A stretch of 64,000 nt of DNA from Schizophyllum amplum (Eukaryota; Basidiomycota; Agaricomycetes; Agaricales; Schizophyllaceae), in contig VDMD01000034.1 of NCBI GenBank assembly GCA_007026445.1, positions 186,001 through 250,000 on the forward strand, written 5' to 3'. Below the pieces are notes generated by a model. It was not told where the DNA came from, searched no databases, and worked only from the letters and a program-made list of their open reading frames with translations. The position numbers and the translations under genes are program-made. Numbering within the stretch: the stretch's first letter is position 1; each line of letters begins with the position of its first letter. Shown here piece by piece: positions 35,907 to 47,229 of this stretch.

Positions 35907-38275
35907 TCAGATGATGAACCGTAGATTGGTGTCCTAGGGTGGCATGATTGTTAACATGGAGCTAAAGTGCAAGCACAGCTTCGAACTCACTATGGGGTGC
36001 GAGCTGCCCAGCTGCGGCTTCTGGCTGTACTTGGGATGCAATATACGCCTAGGACGCTGCTATTGAGAATATGCACATGAAGTCACGAGAAGACGTACCG
36101 CACGGAAGTCAGAAGCTCCTGGTAAGTCTGGTTCTGATTGGCCTCTATCTCGACATCAGCGGCGGTGGAAGGTAAGGGGTTCGTAGGGGGCTTACTCATG
36201 GAGCTTATGAACGCCTGTGGTATGCGCAATGATTATTGGGCAGTACGATGATACGAGATCCTCTTACATGGCTCATGGCGCCGACAGCGACGCCTCCGGA
36301 GAAGGTATCAGCCGAAGTTTGCTTGTCTTCGCATCCCGACCAGGAGATCTGTACGCTATCAGCGCGGCGGGCCTGCCATTCAGAATCTACGTACCACATC
36401 AGCCGGAGTAGCCTTTCTCTTGCGCGCTCGGTTGCTGACGTGACTGCCTTTGAGGCGCCCACTTGACGAGTACTACATTCGGATGATGTAAAGACCTGGA
36501 CACGCAGATTAGATGCCCCCGACTTACGATGTAAGGCAGGTCTACGACCGGCGCTGTGTCAGTATCATTGACAGTGTCCACAAATGTGTCTACTGACCGA
36601 GTACCGTGCCCGAGTGGCAGCTCTAAACAAATTCGTCAACGACCTTCTCGTCAGCTGAAAAGGCATAGGACTCACGTCAAATATGGCCTGAGAGTCGTCA
36701 ATGTACACTGCTAGATCGAATACCGGCACGCGAATAACTCACCGTGAGTCTGCAGCCCGCAGGAAGAGGCTTCACCATAACAGAGTGCATTCTCTGTAGG
36801 ATGCCGATAAGGTTATTCTCGGCCTCAAGCGAAATATGCGGAGTACTCACGTCGTCGACTATATGTCCGGCCTTCTCATAATCAAGAGGGAAAATGACTT
36901 GCGAAGCGATGTTAGCGCGCCTTCGCCTTAAACATGCTGATAGGGCACCTTCATCGAACCCATCCACCTCATCCCCATCTAGATCCTTCGTCTGACCGCC
37001 TGCAGAAGTCTTGAATCAAACCTTAGCCGCCGTTCATTCGAACAATCCTACCGTGTCCGGAGTCTACAGAGAGATCAATGAAAGGGACTACCGCTCGTCA
37101 TCTTTTATTCTCACTCACAATGAAAGAAAAGGGAGTCATCCGGCTGCGCGTCCTTGACGAGCCAGCGCATCGCATCGAGCATGTTCTGCCTAGTAGGCCG
37201 CGAGCGTGGGTTCGGGTTGTCGTCCGTGAGTAGCACGATGTCTCGAGCTTTGAACCCCTCATACTCTGAGGCATGCATCAGAGGTCGTTGGTACTGATAC
37301 TTCAACCTGAACAGAGCTTACTAATGAGGAATTGGCGTACAGCATTCGCATCATTGATGCAGCTGCGAACTTCAGCGCCCGCGACGTGACTAAGCGCCCG
37401 CTCACTCACCCATACAGCTCGTGACGCGTACCCTTGTAGTTGATTCCAATCTGGGATCCGAAATTAGACTGAGTTGGGCTCGTCCAAGACGTGAATTATA
37501 TTGACTCACACAGAGCGCTTTCTTCCTCCCGCAACACCGTGAGTACCTAAATTGAGGATGTATTGCAGGTGGTGGCGCAAGGTGCGTGGGCCATTGAGGC
37601 GTATGCGACAAGCTCGAGTGGTACGGCCGAGGCGGCGGACGCGAGGGCGGATGCGTAATGACGACTACACCAGGTGCGATCGTTTGTACGTTTGTGTTCT
37701 GGGTTTGAACTCGAGTCTGACTATGGCTGTGTCGCCGGTGTCCATGGCTAGAGTGATGATGGACGTGCACATGGCTGTGACTATGTCGCCTGCCCCGGTG
37801 CTCTATCATCGGCACCGTGAGTGTATCCGGCGTGGGCATGGCGCGCAAAGGACCATACGAATCATGCGGACTAGTCAGAGGTAAGCGTATGGCGTTAAAG
37901 CGGAAGACGAGAACCGAGGAGAACAGGATGGTAGTGAACAGCTTCTGCGCAAAAAGTCACTCACGACCTTCAATACTCGTTAATTTCGGCCCCAAGCAAG
38001 TCTCAAGGTCGCTCACATAAATCCAGGGGAGGGGGAAGGCATGGGATATGCATCGTAGGATGGGAAGGTTGGGTCTGGATTCGAGTACGCATGTCTGGTG
38101 AATCTACTGTTTAGCCCAACGCACAGCTGGGTGTTCTGCGAGTGGCTCACGACATGCTTGGAAACCTGTTGGAATGAGTTAAGAATTGCACAAGCGAGCA
38201 TGAGGCCACTCACGAGGGTGCACGATGATGCCTTCGCCCATCTGTTGCCGGTTCGTCGCGAAAATCCCACATCAT
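35907..38275 (-). CDS. Metacaspase copy B (peptidase C14) with His-rich prodomain
   Basis: Heavily spliced gene. The proposed start at 38275 (MMWDFRDEP) joins across introns to [20 protein letters not shown] and then to [16 protein letters not shown], a Pro-rich prodomain typical of fungal metacaspases; a shorter start at 37839 is the alternative. The prodomain holds a His-rich run at 37714-37785. The caspase domain runs [53 protein letters not shown] (catalytic His), [38 protein letters not shown] (catalytic Cys), [48 protein letters not shown] and DTNLRFII at the end. All key residues are canonical. It lies head-to-tail with copy A. Confidence 0.85.
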
Positions 38276-38977
38276 CTTGGAAAGACGTTCGGAAGTGCTA
38301 CGAGCAAGATATCGCGCGCTTTAACGCGTGGACAACAAGAACCGGAGCGTTAGTGAACAAATTAGAGGCGCTGAACGCGTCGAGGGGAGCGGCAAGGAAG
38401 ATGATGGTTTGGGAAGAACCGGGGCGGACAAGAACATTGCCCCAGGCACCCCATTCTGCCTCTCGGCGTTAGCGCGGTCCGCGGGGTACGGAGCCGGCTT
38501 CTCGGCTGATGCCGAGGCCCGAGGCTACAAGGAGATGACCTAATGAGGAAAGCTTTGTCCGCCGCGCATGTCATCAGTATGTCATCTGAATGCAGCACCG
38601 AACTGCTGAGGCTCCGAACATAAGGACCCTCCGACTAAAGGATATGGTTAGGGAGGCAGGGCGGCCTGAACCAGATCCGAGATGCCGCACAGAGCAGCAT
38701 GTTATTGATCAGTAGTGCGCTCACACCAACGTCACTTGACCAAGGTCGCGGCTTGGCGATGAGGATACCTGCACTGGTGCCCGGTGTATTGCTACACCCG
38801 CGACGATGCAGTGCTTCACAGGACGTGTTGTTCAGCAGTCGATTTTTCGCCGCGCTGATAGCGTTGAAAATTAACACAGAAAGTACGTTCTGGGGTATCC
38901 GTTTCGCGCCGTCTCACTGCCAGCAGTCAGCACACCAACCCGATAACAACAAATGATGCATCTGGTCAGAACTCACG
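38276..38977. other. Intergenic, metacaspase B promoter and Mgr3-like 3' end
   Basis: Same-strand neighbours. The plus-strand frames here are antisense to the metacaspase prodomain or have no recognisable content. Confidence 0.55.
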
Positions 38978-40462
38978 CTAAGATTTCTGTCCTCCCCCCG
39001 CTGAGCTCTCCGCCGCGTTCTTGGCCCGACGGTAGTTGTTCAGATAGACCCGCCAGTCTGCCCGCCGCGTGTCCGCACTCGCGTTGTTGAACGCATCGTC
39101 CGCGTCCGGATCTGTTCCTGCCCATCGCACTGCGCGCGTGTAGCACGCAAGAGCAGCACCAGGGTTATTGGGCTGCGAGCGCTCCTTCAAGACACCTGCT
39201 AAGTTCCATGCCTCCGCCGCCGTTCGCCTCGCATCGCGCAGCAGGTCCTGCGCAGGCCGCTTCATCGACCGCGAGTCCGTGTATTTCGTCAGTAGCGCAT
39301 GCACACTGCTCGGCAACTCTTCCGCCGGCTGGCCAGTGAGGACGTTGGCTACCCGCTCAGCGATTTTCGCGGACTGCAACAGCCAATGCAGGGGTACGCC
39401 GGGGTCTTTTTTCTTCTGCTGGCCATAGGTCACCTCCGCTAGCTGAAGGCCCAGGACCGCAGAGCAGTTCATTAGGAATAGATAGTGGAGTGCTTCTGGA
39501 GGTGACGCCGCGGCAAGAGGGGGCGCCTTCATGGCGCGCAGCAATTCGAGCCCAGCGGTCTCTACGCGCTCGGCGTCCGCAAGCTGGCCTGAAGTTGCGC
39601 GATAGGATGACATGGACATCAAGGTAGACATCATGGTCCGTTGAGAAAGAGGCGATGCCGGAGGACTCGTGGGCAAAGCGTCCGAAGAACCGGTGCAAAG
39701 GTCAAGGGCCTTGTTCCACCAGGCAAGAGCGGCTTCTGGCTGCGCGAGACGCGCTTGTAGGTCGCCCAGCTTCGACGCTATGCGTGCTTCTTCCGGTCCG
39801 TCCCGTTCCCCGCTGGCCCATACAGCAGCATATGCAAGAGCGGCTTCGGAAGATGCGCCAACCCGTTCAAGCGCCTCGGCGCGCCGACTGTGCAGCTCGT
39901 AAAGTGTCCGTGGGTGTAGCCTCCCCCTCGTCGTTTCATTTTCAGCGAGTAGAATGGCGCTCTGAAGCAGGGAGTCTACGCGATGAGCGTAGGCCGCGAC
40001 GAGGTCGAGGTTGTCCATCTCTGGTGCGCGATTGAGTTCAACCCATGCTCCACGCAGGCTCATGCGAGCTAAGGCTCCCAGGTTTGGGTCTGTTCCGCCG
40101 CGCTTCCGGTCGCCGTTCCAGTGGTCGCCCTCAATGTCCCATTGCCACCATATGACCTCCGGATCCGTTTCTGGCAAGAGTTCCCGAGCCTCAATCCAGT
40201 ACTGGCCGCCAACCCAGGCGATGCTAGATACGGTCACCACCGCACCCAAAGTGATCAGCGCGACCTTGGTGGCTTTTCTAGCGTTGTCCAGGATAGAGCC
40301 TGGCTGTATACCATTGCCAGACGGCTTTGGAGGGGTCTGCTTCTGAGTCGTTCCCTGAGCGCTTTCGTCCGACAGGTGTCGCGTGGCGTGTATGCTGCAT
40401 AGACGAGGTGACCGCCGCCGCAAAAGCGACACAGCTGGTGCTGCACCTCTGCGCGCGAGCAT
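38978..40462 (-). CDS. MGR3: Mitochondrial inner-membrane TPR protein, Mgr3-like
   Basis: Single-exon frame of 494 residues. The N terminus is a mitochondrial presequence: Arg/Ser/Ala-rich and without acidic residues up to about residue 30 (LARRGAAPAVSLLRRRSPR). One membrane segment follows at about 67-90 (VALITLGAVVTVSSIAWVGG). The rest is helical with tetratricopeptide-like pairs, such as YELHSRRAEALERVGASSEAALAYAAVWAS and ASKLGDLQARLAQPEAALAWWNKALDLC, and a late AWNLAGVLKERSQPNNPGAALACYTRA. Length, presequence, single span and TPR content match yeast Mgr3 (501 aa), an adaptor that with Mgr1 presents substrates to the i-AAA protease Yme1. A YME1 gene lies 2.1 kb away on the same strand. Other mitochondrial TPR proteins cannot be excluded. 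Confidence 0.75.
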   Translation of the reverse strand: MLARRGAAPAVSLLRRRSPRLCSIHATRHLSDESAQGTTQKQTPPKPSGNGIQPGSILDNARKATKVALITLGAVVTVSSIAWVGGQYWIEARELLPETDPEVIWWQWDIEGDHWNGDRKRGGTDPNLGALARMSLRGAWVELNRAPEMDNLDLVAAYAHRVDSLLQSAILLAENETTRGRLHPRTLYELHSRRAEALERVGASSEAALAYAAVWASGERDGPEEARIASKLGDLQARLAQPEAALAWWNKALDLCTGSSDALPTSPPASPLSQRTMMSTLMSMSSYRATSGQLADAERVETAGLELLRAMKAPPLAAASPPEALHYLFLMNCSAVLGLQLAEVTYGQQKKKDPGVPLHWLLQSAKIAERVANVLTGQPAEELPSSVHALLTKYTDSRSMKRPAQDLLRDARRTAAEAWNLAGVLKERSQPNNPGAALACYTRAVRWAGTDPDADDAFNNASADTRRADWRVYLNNYRRAKNAAESSAGGGQKS

Positions 40463-40960
40463 GTTCGTTTGGCGGTTCAGAACAAGCGACTTGCGTCAGG
40501 CGTGCATCAGGCCCGTGCCAACGTCGCCGGCGATCACCGCGCGCCTTCCTCAGCCCCGACAACCGGCTCTTTCCCATGCTTTTCGCACGTGATCGAGTGG
40601 GGGGCTGGTACTTACTTCCCCAACACCCGTCTCGTCAATGCACCCACAGCCGGGGAACGTGTCTCGTCTCTTGGGCCAGAATGACGCGAATGGAGACAGC
40701 GGGGAGACTATGTTCATTAGCTCTCTAGTACGATATAGACCTGAACCCCAGCGCTCATGGACAACGCATAAGTAGTCTGTCGATAACTTGCACAGAATGG
40801 GCGTCCAACGGCGGGGCCTCCGAGGGCGCCTTCGCCTCCATGGTCCGTATGTGACTATTGATACATATTAATCAATGGATGATCATGAGGTGGGTGGAGC
40901 GTCGAAGACATAGAAGGGGCAGGTGCCAGCGCGGCGAATGCGAGAGAACGCGAAGGGGTA
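40463..40960. other. Intergenic, Mgr3-like promoter
   Basis: No coding signature. It contains the Mgr3-like promoter and the 3' region of the small Cys-rich gene. Confidence 0.5.
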
Positions 40961-41261
40961 TCATGGGGTGCAGGATGTGCATTTGCCGTCGACCTACACG
41001 GCACCAATGAGCGAGCGAATCATGAGCGAAAAGCAGCGCACGCCGCACCTCGCCCAATACAAGCCGCTCGGGCTGTCCAAAATATCTTCTACAGTTGCAC
41101 AGACCGCTCGCGCCGCAATTTCGTGAGTGCGCCCTGCTTTGAAAACAGCTGCGCGAGCTGCAGTCGATGGTCCGCTCCCCCGTCTTCGAGAGATGGCCAC
41201 ACTCCCGCGCGCGTACGAATTTGTACTGCCGGTGGCACATCCTGCATAGCCCACACAGCAT
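40961..41261 (-). CDS. Small Cys/His-rich protein, probable zinc binder
   Basis: Two exons joined by a 55-bp intron at 40994-41048. The start at 41261 gives MLCGLCRMCHRQYKF. Putative metal ligands follow in order: CRMCH, ECGH, DCSS, SC, AH, NC, LCNC. Then comes the block CRRYFGQPERLVLGE, and after the intron VDGKCTSCTP with a final Cys pair. Total length is about 80 residues. The spacing resembles short agaricomycete-specific proteins with one or two zinc knuckles and no known function. Without splicing, the frame would run to 40872 and lose the terminal Cys pair, which is why the spliced model is preferred. Confidence 0.55.
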
Positions 41262-42558
41262 ATCTGAGCCTCGCGAGCGCTATTGTGACGAGATGGGACA
41301 TACTGGGCTCGTCGGCGGAGGTAGCCCTAATCGCGAGAGCTCGTATTTGAGTTCAATCTGCAAGCATCAAATCAAAGATCTCTCTGTGTTCGTTCCGGCA
41401 GTACAGAGCTGATGTTACCTTTACAGGCAGCGTCGTCGTGGGCGCATGAAAGCGTCGTGCAAGAGGGCGGGAGCGGGGGCGCGCCACAGTCAAAGCGACG
41501 AAAGCCAGACCGGGGGCAATGCCTTATAAGGTGGATTTCAATTGAGCTCGGTTCGACCTACTATCTGGGCTGGGACATTGCGCGATTACTCGCTGGCACA
41601 TGCACTGAGAAACTCAGAGCTACTGTTGGCGATGTACGTTTTCATGAAAATAGGCGGTCACACCGGCCAATTGGGTCTCTGGAAGCTGGCGAAGGGCGTT
41701 TGAACCAGAAGAGGAAGGCGATCTGGAATCTCGCCATCAATTGACAATAGGGTCACGTTTCTAAACCTTGATCATGATCAGGGTTCATCGCGATTCGGAA
41801 TCGTCGAAGAGGAGGGAGCCCGGAGGACAGGTGGGCAGCGTGTGGGCAGCATCAACAGGCTGAACGGGAACAGCCATGTCTTATCGGTACTCCCAGCCTT
41901 TCGCAACGTCCTCTGCACGCGCTGGGCGCGTCGTCCACCACAGCCTTAGAAAAAGAACCCAATGTACAATGTTCGTCCAGAACATCGTAGAAGCTCGATT
42001 GAAGATGAATCGGGCACATGTCCCCGATGACAAGGTATGACCGCGGACCGGTGCCTTTCAAGTTGGACTTACCCTCATCAACGCGCCCCTCACACGCTGC
42101 AAGCATGAGGCGCTGAGCATCCCGTACAATCACCCTAGTTGCGGGTCCTACAGTTGCGGGCTGCTGGGGCACAAAGAGCAAGAACATGGCTCGCGCAGGA
42201 ACGTTTCAAAGACGCCCGGCGAATATGTGGCACGGGGCATGAAGACGGGTGTCAAGCCCTCGACATCGAGGAGGGTCTGCCGAGCGCCCCATCCCCGCTC
42301 TCGTACGGATCATCGATGGCTTGGCTCACCTCGAAATTCAAGCGCGGAGGTAATCCCCATACGGAGCGATACGCGCCGGTCCCCCTCTTGCCTCAAATGC
42401 CGGGTCATACCGCGAAAGATGAACGGTGGTTTCTACCATTAGGTGCTTGTGCGCCTCGCAGGAGATATGCCCCGTGGTGAGGGATCACAAGTGGATGCCG
42501 GAGCGGGCGCTCAGACGCAGTACGTAGACTAGCGGAGCATGCGCGTCTGGCTGACACG
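41262..42558. other. Intergenic, 1.3 kb, no confident gene
   Basis: At 42110-42187 on the minus strand a short protein-like opening (MFLLFVPQQPATVGPATRV, then DAQRLMLAACEGRVDEG) runs into a GTAAGT-type donor. I could not find its continuation. Otherwise nothing is recognised. Confidence 0.45.
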
Positions 42559-45500
42559 CTAGGGCGGCAGGGCTTGACCTATCGGCTCTAAAGGAGGGGC
42601 ATGAGTACCGTTGTAGTAAAGATGTAGCAGGGCCGGTGTACGCACGGCGAAGTTATCCACTTCCTCGGTTTCCTGGAGTTTCTCGTCCAACACCTCGTTG
42701 AGGGCGCGTATCGGCTCGCCCTTGATGACCTTCTTGACCTCGTCGCCGTCTAGAGTCTCGTACTCGACCAATGATTCCGCCAACTAGGCATCGTCGTCAG
42801 TCGTATCCGCGGGTTCGTCGAGGGAAGAACGCGACGCACTCTATGCAGCTCTGGCAGTTTACTCGTCAGGACCTCTCTTGCGCGTTCCTCCGACTCCTTG
42901 ATAAGCCTTACGAGGGATACGTCAGTCTCGGCAATTAAATCGGAGGAAGATTCACCGTACCTGGTCACTTCGTCGTCAATTTCTTGTAACCGCTTCGGGC
43001 TAGCATCAGAGTCGGAGTAGTCGACCGGCCCAAGTTTAGAAAAGCCCAGACGTTTGACCATATCGCGTGCTAGGCCTGAGGCAGAGTGGATATCGGAGCT
43101 TGCGCCGCCCGTGATGTTTTCCGGGCCATAGACTGCGCAGCGTCAGTAACACAATAAGGCGGCTTTCTGACCGGCGTACTGAGTCCTTCCGCTATACGGC
43201 CGCCCATGGCGACGTCCATGCGTGCCAGCATTTCCTTATAGGTGACAGAGAACTTGTCGTCTTGCGGCAATTGTGATGTCTACGATGGGTAAGACATCAG
43301 ACAGGATAGAACGAGCAGAGAAAGCGACGCACATAGCCAAGGGCATGTCCACGCGGCATACACGTTACTTTGTGCAATGGCATAGCGCCGTCCGTGTAGA
43401 TGCAAACCAGAGCATGGCCCGCCTTCAGAGGAACATATTGTCAACAGACGAATAGGGATGAAGCATGAACAACGCCCATACCTCATGGTACGCAGTCGCT
43501 AGCTTCTGCTTAGGTTCAATGAACGCACTCTTGCGCTCAGCGCCCATTATGATACGGTCCTATCGTACATCAGTCCAGCGTTCATGCGGCCTTGACGCTG
43601 CGCGTGACTCACGATAGCCCACTCGAAATGGTTCAAGTTCACATCCTTGGCACGTTCCTTCGCGGCATGGATAGCAGCGATGCTATCGAGACGTTAATTT
43701 ATACAGACCGGTAAGAAACAGCCGGACTTACTTGACCATGTTCTGAAGGTCGGCACCGGAAAATCCGATCGTGCCCCGCGCCAGCCGCTTGGGATCGACC
43801 TCTGTATGAGCCGGTCAGAGCTAAACGGCGCACAACCAGGGCTTGTATTACCTGTACTCGTCTTGACGCCCTTCATATGATGCTGGATGATCTGGACACG
43901 TCCGCGAATATCTGGCAGAGGCACGGCGATGTGCCTGTCGAAACGTCCTGGTCGAGTAAGTGCACTAAATAATCATGAGCACAACTCGAGTTGCTGAAGC
44001 GCAGGACCTACGAATCCAAGCTTTGCGGGAAATTAGTGGCGGCAATGACGATGACGCCCTCAGAGCCCTGGAAGCCGTCCATCTCGACGAGCAGCTGGTT
44101 CAGAGTCTGCTTCATGTACTGCTGATCGCGGTTGTTCCTCTTGCCACCGACAGCGTCCAACTCGTCAATGAAGATGATAGCGGGTTGACGCTTGCGAGCT
44201 GCAGCAAAGAGCTCGCGGACGCGTTTCGCTCCCACGCCAACATACATCTCGTCGAACTCGGACCTGGTTTGTAGCGATGAGAACAAAAGACTTCTGGCTG
44301 AATGATGGCTTACCCAGACGCGGAGAAGAATGGGACGCCCGCCTCTCCAGCAACAGCTTTAGCCAACATAGTCTTACCCGTTCCAGGAGGACTAGTGTCG
44401 TCAGTAATGACATGACAGACGTGAAGAAGGCTTACCCCGTCAAAAGAACACCGTTAGGAAGCCTGCCGCCGAGGACGGTAAACGAAGACGGGTCCTTCAA
44501 GAACTGGACGATGTCTTGGAGTTCCTGAAGATGGGGTATTTTAGCACGACTGCTGTAATGCAGTACAATACCCATACGGACCTCCTTGGCTTCATCGACA
44601 CCGTGCACATCGCTGAATCTCACCGGCCTGTCTGGATTGGGCTCGAAGACGGAGAATTGAGGACCCGCTTTGATGAGACCGGAGTTCTCGAAAAACACGG
44701 ACAGGATGATGAGCAGGACTGTCGATGTCATGAGACGTGCGACGACGGAGAAAGAGAAACATAACGCACAGAAGGAGGCCAACAACGACAGAAACATGAA
44801 GCGGAGCAATCTGGGTACCCATGCACCTTTCTCTGAGAACCGCTGCGTAAGAGAGAACAACGAGTTGGGGTATGGATCAACTGACTTTCCGTGAGGATAA
44901 CCTGGATAGGCGCCGAGGCATCCGGAGCCGCGTTTCCCCAAAGCCTTGACATGGTGTTACCGGTCAACGCGTTGGACGTGGATGCCTTTGCCAACACGGC
45001 CTGTGCAATACCCTGGCTTTCTGTGACCTTCGCTGCTGTCGGTTTCTCGATGGTAACAGTAGGTTGCGGTGCAGGCGGGGCGTCTGCTTGCGCGTCTTCC
45101 GACTTCTCGAGGGCAGGCATGTCCACGGGAGGCGGAGTGATTCCTTGGGCTGTGAGCAGTGCGTCGCGTCGTTCAACAGCGGACTGAACCGCGGCTGCGT
45201 TTCCGGAGTTAACCAAAGCGTCGAGGTAGATCTTGAAGGCCTCGGAAGACTGGAGGAGAGGTGACTCGGAGTCCTGATAGATTGCGTGAGTGTGATCCGG
45301 AGCCTCCATTCCGTAGAACACGCACCACTTCGCACATCCTCTCCCACCGGCTGACGATGATCTCGTAGGACGCCTTCATGTTCGTCTGTGCCAGTTCCCG
45401 GAACAGCTCGAGCTGCTTGCCGACATCACGAGGCTTCGTGTTTGCCTCTGCTTCCAGTAGAGATATCCGTGCGACGACATGCGGAGGTGGCGGCTGTTCG

Positions 45501-45814
45501 CCTTTGCTCCAGAGCGCCTTTAAGGAGAAGGGCCGGAGGGTGAGCGGTGACTGGCGGTAAAGAGAAGGTAAAGACCGGGGAGGTATGTGCGCGGTGGGGC
45601 GGGCGAGTATTAGATTACGAGTAGCGGAATGTACTGGATAACGAGGAAAGCAAGCGGAGGTTGAGAGCGATCGTAAGCCGACGGACACGAGAGAGGCGGT
45701 GAGCGAGCTGGCCGGACGCGCTCCACGCGAGAGCGCGCAGTAGACCTGTGCTTATGTCAGCGTGCTGCTCGCTGTTGTACCCGTCGAATGACGCGCCTGT
45801 GGACTGGCCAGCAT
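42559..45814 (-). CDS. YME1: Mitochondrial i-AAA protease YME1
   Basis: Spliced gene. The proposed ATG at 45814 joins through two short introns to an Arg/Ser-rich presequence ([20 protein letters not shown]), then [25 protein letters not shown] hydrophobic stretch near 44690-44820 (minus) supplies the inner-membrane anchor, followed by [17 protein letters not shown] motifs: Walker A is [40 protein letters not shown] and the Walker B block [14 protein letters not shown] follow, then the second region of homology IVIAATNFP. The M41 zinc site HEAGH is formed across an intron (43423-43481), with [16 protein letters not shown] downstream and ITGGASSDI holding the third ligand region. It ends at 42559. 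Yme1 hexamers face the intermembrane space and degrade inner-membrane and small carrier proteins. It is divergent from the CCNDBP1-like gene, starts 166 bp apart. Confidence 0.93.
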
Positions 45815-45980
45815 CCGTGAACGCAGGATGCAAGTAGTGAAGTCAGGACTCAAGACAGCCAGCCGCGTATGGACTCCGGCAACGCTCGGCGCGCACGTGG
45901 CCCGAATTTTGAGATCACGCCTCAAGTTCGTCTCGCTTGGACACCCGTTGTTTTTCGAACCGTCACACCAGCACGAAATC
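45815..45980. promoter_or_regulatory. Short bidirectional promoter, YME1 / CCNDBP1-like
   Basis: The 166 bp between divergent starts has no TATA box, as usual for housekeeping pairs. It includes GGCGCGCACGTGGCCC, a CACGTG E-box at about 45893-45898. Confidence 0.5.
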
Positions 45981-47229
45981 ATGGCAGCCAAGAAGAATGG
46001 TGAGAACCGAAAGGGGCCTGCTCTACATACCGACTGACTTCCGTCGATAAGCCATCGCCGCTGCCAAACTCGCTATCGAGACCTGCAACTCCGCAGAGCA
46101 GTCTCTGAAGTCCATCGACGCATCCAACGCGCCTACCCTCGATACACCGCTCGCAGTCATACAGAAAGACATGCGCGCGATACTCTCCATGCTATACTTC
46201 TCTACTACCAAACTCTCTCTCGCGATGTCTCAGCAAGAATACTCCGCCGCCCTCAGTCCTCTCAAGGACATCACCGTCCAGATCCCCACTCTCATGCACT
46301 GCATATCCCTCTTCGACGGCGACTTGGTCGGTAAAACACTAGCGCAGGAGGTCAGAATGGTCGCTATCGACGTCATTGTCTCTACCGCCGCCTTGCTACA
46401 GTCTTTCGTCAAGGGCGAGGGCCCCGCCACAGCGTCGAAGGAATACCTCTTCCGAACGGGATCCGTGCACGAGATCATCGATGCCGCGCGAGGCGCGAAG
46501 GGTATCTCGGATAACAATACGGTAGCAGTCAAAAAGAAATGGGCAGCAAACCAGGCGCCGATGGAGGACGGCATCAAGGAGCTTGCCGAGTCCATCGAGA
46601 AGGCAAAATCCGAGTCGCCGGCAGAAGAGGAAACGGAGGACGACTTTGATGACGGCTGGGACGAATTAGGTATCTCCTCGGACGACAAGATGGACGCTGA
46701 TGAGCTTGTGCGTGCCGAAAAGGTTAGTACCAAACAATGATTTCTCCTGATTCCTCTCGTTGATTATTTTTATCAGGGCCACGTCGTCCTGCGACTCTGC
46801 AGCATGTTGCATAAACGGGTGGCAAGGGATCTACTAACTATAACACCTGCTTCATCCGTCGACAACACCCTCCTCGACTCCCTTCCCACCTTCTCCGCCA
46901 ACCTCCTCTCCCACGCCGACGACCTCATCATGTCTTTTGAGGCCCCTCAGGAGAAGAGCCAGATCCTCGAGTGCCTCGATGGTCTGGTAGAGCAGATTCA
47001 CGACCTGCGCGGAACGCTGAAGCCTTTACTTCTCGAGCCCGTATCGGCAGGCTTAGGCAAGCCCATATCGGCAGGCCCAACCGAACCCGACGGCGACACC
47101 GCGAAGAATGACGCCCCGAAGACGGACAAGCCGAGCCCGACCAAGTGGTTTGAGACCTGCTTCGTGCAGATCGACAAGGGCGCGGACGCGCTGCGCGCCC
47201 TGCTGCAGGAGCAGTCGAACGCATCATAA
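45981..47229 (+). CDS. Cyclin-D1-binding protein 1 (GCIP) family protein
   Basis: Three exons. MAAKKN is followed by a GT-AG intron (about 45999-46052) and then AIAAAKLAIETCNSAEQSLKSID. The body is helical: DMRAILSMLYFSTTKLSLAM, LSPLKDITVQIPTLMHCISLF, LAQEVRMVAIDVIVSTAALLQSF and GSVHEIIDAARGAKG. An acidic segment (about residues 200-235, EEETEDDFDDGWDE) follows. After a second intron near 46725-46776 comes VVLRLCSMLHKRVARDLL and HADDLIMSFEAPQEKSQILECLDGLVEQI. The pattern, including the acidic segment between two helical bundles and the WFETCFVQIDKGADALR end, fits the GCIP family (human CCNDBP1, Pfam PF13324). In animals the protein inhibits bHLH and cyclin-D functions; its role in fungi is not established. 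Confidence 0.78.

Noticed and set aside
37840..38600. Plus-strand frame at 38098-38472 as a gene
   Set aside because: It is antisense to the spliced metacaspase B prodomain and its own promoter, and shows no known motif.
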